From Chalara sp. BL73 (lineage: Eukaryota > Ascomycota > Leotiomycetes > Helotiales), in contig CAKJVC010000097.1 of NCBI GenBank assembly GCA_918026815.1, forward strand, positions 124,001-188,000: a DNA stretch of 64,000 nt, in the 5' to 3' direction. The notes under the pieces were generated by a model. The model was not told the origin of the DNA. It worked only from the letters and a program-made list of their open reading frames with translations, and made no database searches. A program made the position numbers and the translations under genes. This document shows positions 59,926 through 64,000 of the stretch, one piece after another (positions within the stretch are counted from its first letter, which is position 1; every line of letters begins with the position of its first letter).

Positions 59926-60704
59926 AGGACTTTGGGGCGTGTAAGACCCAGGGTTTTGGGGTGTAAAACCATTCAAAATGTATTCATTTGCTGAGAAAAA
60001 AGAACACTCATATAAAAACACTAAAGGGATAAAACATCTTGGTTTTGTGTGCAGCGCTAAGGCACTAAATCGTTGCTAGAATCAACAAAGCTAACCCGTC
60101 AGGTGCTTCCATTAGTCCACTACATTTTCACTACGTCGCAGTGCGAGAATATTCGTCATCCTCCATAATACTACTATGAACAAACAGCGCAGATTGCTCT
60201 GTAATGGAGGATATTGCGAATTATCAATCAAAGTATTGGCACAAGAGTTAACCACTCGTACCCTCACGAGCGTCGTTCAAGATCTACTGGATAATGTGCA
60301 GTCTTGGAAGGGCAGCCACCCAGTGCTATCAGTTTAGATAATACACAAACAGAGTTCTCAAAACAAAAGACACTCTTTAACTAGCTGTCCTCATGCAATA
60401 ACACTGATAAAAATAGGTGATATTGGTCAATTAGTTGCAATCTGATTGCCCAATTGTCTTACGGAATATGGACCTTGCCTATCTACCAATTGACTGCCAT
60501 AGAAATCCCTGGAACAGAAAAAAGATGAGTGCAATTACAGCGTGAAGAGGCTGCTTCAAGTAACGAAACGATGGAGCCTTAAATTAAGGGGCTAGTAGAA
60601 CCTAAAGAATTGAGCAAGAACCCCATCGGCCAGATATCAGAGCCCAGACTAATCAGCTACTATTAATCGACCATCAAATCTACATTAGAACCTTCCTCTG
60701 GTTC
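59926..60704. other. intergenic region between two convergent genes
   Basis: AT-rich sequence receives the 3' ends of the sulfotransferase-like gene and the P450 gene. No gene or repeat was recognised. Confidence 0.5.
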
Positions 60705-62362
60705 CTATTTCCGCACCTTCAGCTGGACTATTAAGCCTCCTTCTAAATTTGCCAGGCCGTAACTGCGAGTCGGTACTATTCTAGGCTCTTCGTGTGCCTG
60801 CCTTTTAGCAAGGGTTATATCGTATCGCCCCAGTAAGGAAACAATCAACTTTTGCATTTCTACCCGTGCAATATTCTTCCCCAGACAAGCACGATTTCCG
60901 CCACCAAAGTGCATTAAGAATGCTTGCTTATTATAATCTTTTTCCAACCAACGATCAGGATTAAATGATTCCAGGTTGTCCCCAAAGATTGCCTCGTCAT
61001 GATGTAAAGCATAGTTGCAAATACTAATATCCGTTCCAGCGGGGATAAATTGTCCAGCAATATGCCTCCCTCCGTCGGGAACGACCCTCATCAATGGCAT
61101 AACGAAAATAGGATTGATTCTGAAGCCTTCTGTGATAGTAGCCTGAAGGTACGGCAGATGTTGACTTGCTTCAAACGGATAACTCGGATTAAGCTTAAGC
61201 CCAGAAATTGAGTCGATCTCTTTTCGAACTTTGTCCAAAATGGTAGGGTTATGAAGTAAATGCCATAAAAGGAATGCCGTGCTCGCCGCTGTTGTATGAG
61301 AACCGGCAATAATATAACCGAACGCTTCGGTTTGTACATCAATAATATCCAGTTTCCGATCTTTCGAGTCAGCGCCGTGCCGTAGCTCATCTAAGAGCCC
61401 CCCTAGGATATCCTTTCTATCCGATTCTATTTCGAGACGGTTATTGACTGAGTCTATTGCCATCTTGGTATTTGCTTAGCAGAGCAACAAAGGACAGGCT
61501 TGGTAATTCTCGTACCTGTCGAAGTTTATCTCTTCCCTTAATCAAGCGGCGGACACTGGAAACAGGAATGTATTGAGCAATCTTATTGATATGTCGAATG
61601 GCCCAGGGCATCTGGCCAGCCATGGTTGCAAGGAACACCTTAGGGATAAATCAGCATGGCAGCTTTGTTAACGAGAAAACATTAAACCTACATGTTCTTC
61701 AATTGGAGGCATTTCATCTTTATTGCCCTTTTCAAGCATCCCAAAGGAGCGAGAAAAGGCAAGCTCTCCAAGGACGTCAACAACAAAAAACGCTATCCAC
61801 TGCTTCAGATCAACAGCCTCATTCTGCATAGCTGCCTCATCCAGTTGTTGAGTCAACTTTAGCATGCATTTATCCATGAAAATCTCGAACGACCGTACCG
61901 ACTGGCTGGAGAAGCTAGGAGCCACCGCTTTTCTCCGTGCTGAGTGGATAACCTCGTCACGAGAACCGAAAATATTTGGTCGCACGCCCGTGAAAGCATT
62001 GTAGTATGAACTATATCATATATTCAGTTCTAAATCATACAACCCGGTGTTTTCCCAGACCTTTTAAGAAAAGAATTGCTTGTGCCGTAGATGTCTTTGA
62101 GTGCGGTGCCGTCACTTACATCCACATGATTAGGGCCGATGCGAACGATATTTCCGTATTTTCGGTGGAGATCTAGCAAGATATATTCATACTTGCCTTG
62201 ATAGATCTGGTAAATTTTCCATAGATTTGTAAATGAAGCAACAAGAGGTCCCGGAAATTGAGAGAGGGGATGGAAAAAGCGATAGTGGATTACGGCCCCG
62301 ACGGCGTAGGTGACAATGATGAAGATGATTCCAAGAACGGACTGGAAAATATGAGTCCACAT
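60705..62362 (-). CDS. cytochrome P450 monooxygenase
   Basis: A membrane-bound haem monooxygenase of the endoplasmic reticulum. Five-segment reading collapses to four exons (62362-62061, 62010-61692, 61638-61516, 61463-60705) that close exactly to 500 residues, the usual length. The N-terminal anchor is LGIIFIIVTYAVGAVIHYRFF, followed by the PLSQFPGP hinge. The I-helix motif AGSHTTA (about 301) with its oxygen-activating Thr, the K-helix EGFR (about 360), the FNPDRW segment and the haem-binding FGGGNRACLG (Cys at about 441) are all present. No damage was seen. The substrate is unknown; this general type occurs in secondary-metabolite clusters and in xenobiotic metabolism. A matching reductase is expected elsewhere in the genome. 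Confidence 0.93.
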
Positions 62363-64000
62363 TATGTATGCTTTTCTCTAGCAACCATGAGATTTGTGCA
62401 TGCTGACTTGTGGCAGAAAGTTGATGAAGAAGCAGCGTGTTCCCAAAGACAGGTTAGTTGTTAGCAGATGGAAGCCACATTTGAAGTTCTGACCAATTCT
62501 ACTATAGCCCACGTTCCCCTCTTTTTATTTATAGTACCTTTTTTTCTTTTTAAGGTTTCAAGAACCCCGCCGAGATAGAGGTTCTTCGGCAATCCTCGTA
62601 AACGGAGGCACGGAAGCACGGACGGACGGCAGATGTAAGTACTAGCTAAACTAACCTCTGCGGTAGAGTTATGTCAATCTCTCTTAAATATTGACTTCGC
62701 CTTCGGAGTTTTGTATGCTTCATGCCGATCTGCATGCTTTTGAGCCTGACATAATAGTGAGTCACGGGGTTATTACGGGATCAAAGTGGGGCAAAACTAC
62801 GCTTTCAAGGCTTCCCTGTATTTAGCTCCCGCTCTTGGGGCCTGCAATACAGCCACAATTATAACCCTCATATCCTCCAAATACCTTGTTCCTCTAGAGG
62901 GACCTCTTTTCTACACAGTACTTCTGTCACTCTTGCGATCCCTACCACTTTTCGTGCTGGAGCTAACAAGTCTAAAAGTCATATGATAGAGTGTTAAAGT
63001 GTGAAACTGGTTTCGCTTCTTACTGTATGCGATACGTCTAGTTTCGCAAGAAGAAACATGCTTGGGCTGTAGAAAATGGCCGTAAACAAAGGAATTCAAG
63101 CTTAAACAAGTTAGAGTCTCGAATGCAGCTGATTGCAATTTCCTGGACGTGCCGTTCGAGAAATAATCAAACACGACTACTTTTATAGCAAAAAGAACTA
63201 CTCAACACTAAGATCGGCTTTAAGCACGACTTTCTATTTATCAGCGAATATTTGAAATATTGCGGAATTCGATTCGGCTTCTTGTCCTATCACTATAATT
63301 AGGGTCAGATAAGGACCAAATTTTGTTTCTTACCGAAGAATGTCCGGACAGGAAGTCATGACAACGGGTAGGAAACAAAGACTGAATGCAGAGACTAAAT
63401 GCAGAGACTAAATGCAGAGACTAAATGCAGAGACTAAATGCAGAGACATGGGACAAACGTCACACGTGATCCAAAAAGGTAGTACAAAATTGTTAGGAAT
63501 ATGAAATTGATGGAGGGTATCACGTTGATAGAAGATGGGTTGTAGGTGCTTGTATATAATATCTTATATCTACGTCGTAGACTTGTAAAAGAATTTTTAA
63601 CTTTTCGGCCTACTCACGTAATCCGATTCCTGACAAAAATACTTTGATACTCTAAAACCGCTTTACTTTTTAGATTAGTATTCTCGAAGCAGAACCCTTT
63701 CTATTGGCCACCCTACCAGACCCAAGAATTAGATTCGTGACATTAACTATACGTAGCATTAAGTAATTACTATTATATAGAAATTAAAAAAAGCCAGGAA
63801 AGGTCCGACAAGTTCAGAAATACAGTATGCTATTAAAACTACTAGTAAAGGCGAGATTGCACAGCAACGGTAGGAAAAGGAAAAGCATCGTAAACGCACC
63901 GCTTACCTTTCAAAAGCGAAAGCGGAAACACCCGTATTTATAGGTGTACATTCCGCGACATAGTGGCATATTGTTGAGATATTATTGGCCGTGGCTTGGG
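62363..64000. other. AT-rich terminal region with repeats
   Basis: No gene was supported. It contains the P450 promoter, a 13-bp minisatellite at 63383-63447 and very AT-rich sequence from 63560 on. A possible LTR end (ATTCGTGACA) lies near 63744-63753. The last 200 nt have a lysine-rich open stretch discussed under findings. Confidence 0.45.
63383..63447 (+). repeat. 13-bp minisatellite, about five units
   Basis: The unit AATGCAGAGACTA is repeated head to tail with almost no variation; only the first copy and the truncated last copy differ. It is non-coding. The uniformity points to recent expansion, or to a site prone to length change. Confidence 0.85.

Noticed and set aside
1..64000. tRNA, rRNA or telomeric repeats
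   Set aside because: No cloverleaf with a GGTTCRANYCC-type arm, no rRNA-like block and no TTAGGG arrays were seen by eye.

Overview
The window reads as a stretch of nuclear genome from a filamentous ascomycete (Pezizomycotina; a leotiomycete is a guess from general style, not shown). Genes have many short GT-AG introns (about 40-130 nt, plus two GC-AG introns). The protein families are typical of such fungi: HET domain, NACHT/STAND proteins, MDR-type ABC transporter, Zn2Cys6 regulator, P450, GH78 and sugar MFS. I rebuilt exon joins by reading across splice sites. For fifteen genes the phases close exactly to a stop codon, which is the main support for those models.

Layout. 0.5-3.1 kb (-): secreted GH78 alpha-L-rhamnosidase. 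3.7-6.7 kb (+): GT1 sterol-glucosyltransferase-like enzyme with a Vps13-like tail. 6.7-9.1 kb: empty. 9.1-12.5 kb (-): NLR-type protein (N-terminal helical domain, NACHT, C2H2 fingers). 12.9-16.1 kb: a repeat block with about 19 copies of a 17-bp motif in both orientations, inside a diverged tandem duplication; one more copy lies at 20.0 kb. 16.3-19.8 kb (+): SNF2/RING helicase. 21.4-23.6 kb (-): STAND-N/ankyrin protein. 24.7-28.0 kb (+): sugar-type MFS transporter with an in-frame 24-bp minisatellite. 29.2-34.0 kb (+): two multi-pass membrane proteins of unknown function. 34.1-36.5 kb (-): HET protein. 37.9-39.0 kb (+): membrane protein. 40.5-40.9 kb (+): small cysteine-rich secreted protein. 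42.4-43.6 kb (-): D-amino-acid-oxidase-like gene with a splice-phase conflict. 44.4-47.6 kb (-): 999-residue protein with a PD-(D/E)XK-like motif, LFG repeats and an acidic tail. 49.2-50.5 kb (-): astacin-like metalloprotease. 53.2-55.1 kb (-): kinesin motor protein. 56.5-57.4 kb (+): MDR ABC transporter reduced by a large internal deletion. 57.4-57.6 kb (-): Zn2Cys6 stub. 58.9-59.9 kb (+): sulfotransferase-like P-loop protein. 60.7-62.4 kb (-): cytochrome P450.

Nothing here forms an operon or an obvious single pathway. Two themes stand out. One is a loose group of self/non-self recognition-type genes (NLR, ankyrin/STAND-N, HET) between 9 and 37 kb, interleaved with repeats. The other is the 56-62 kb segment, where a broken exporter, a regulator stub, a P450 and a sulfotransferase-like gene could be the worn edge of a former metabolite cluster. 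Gene-poor gaps hold short repeats and possible LTR fragments. No rRNA, tRNA, CRISPR or telomere was seen.
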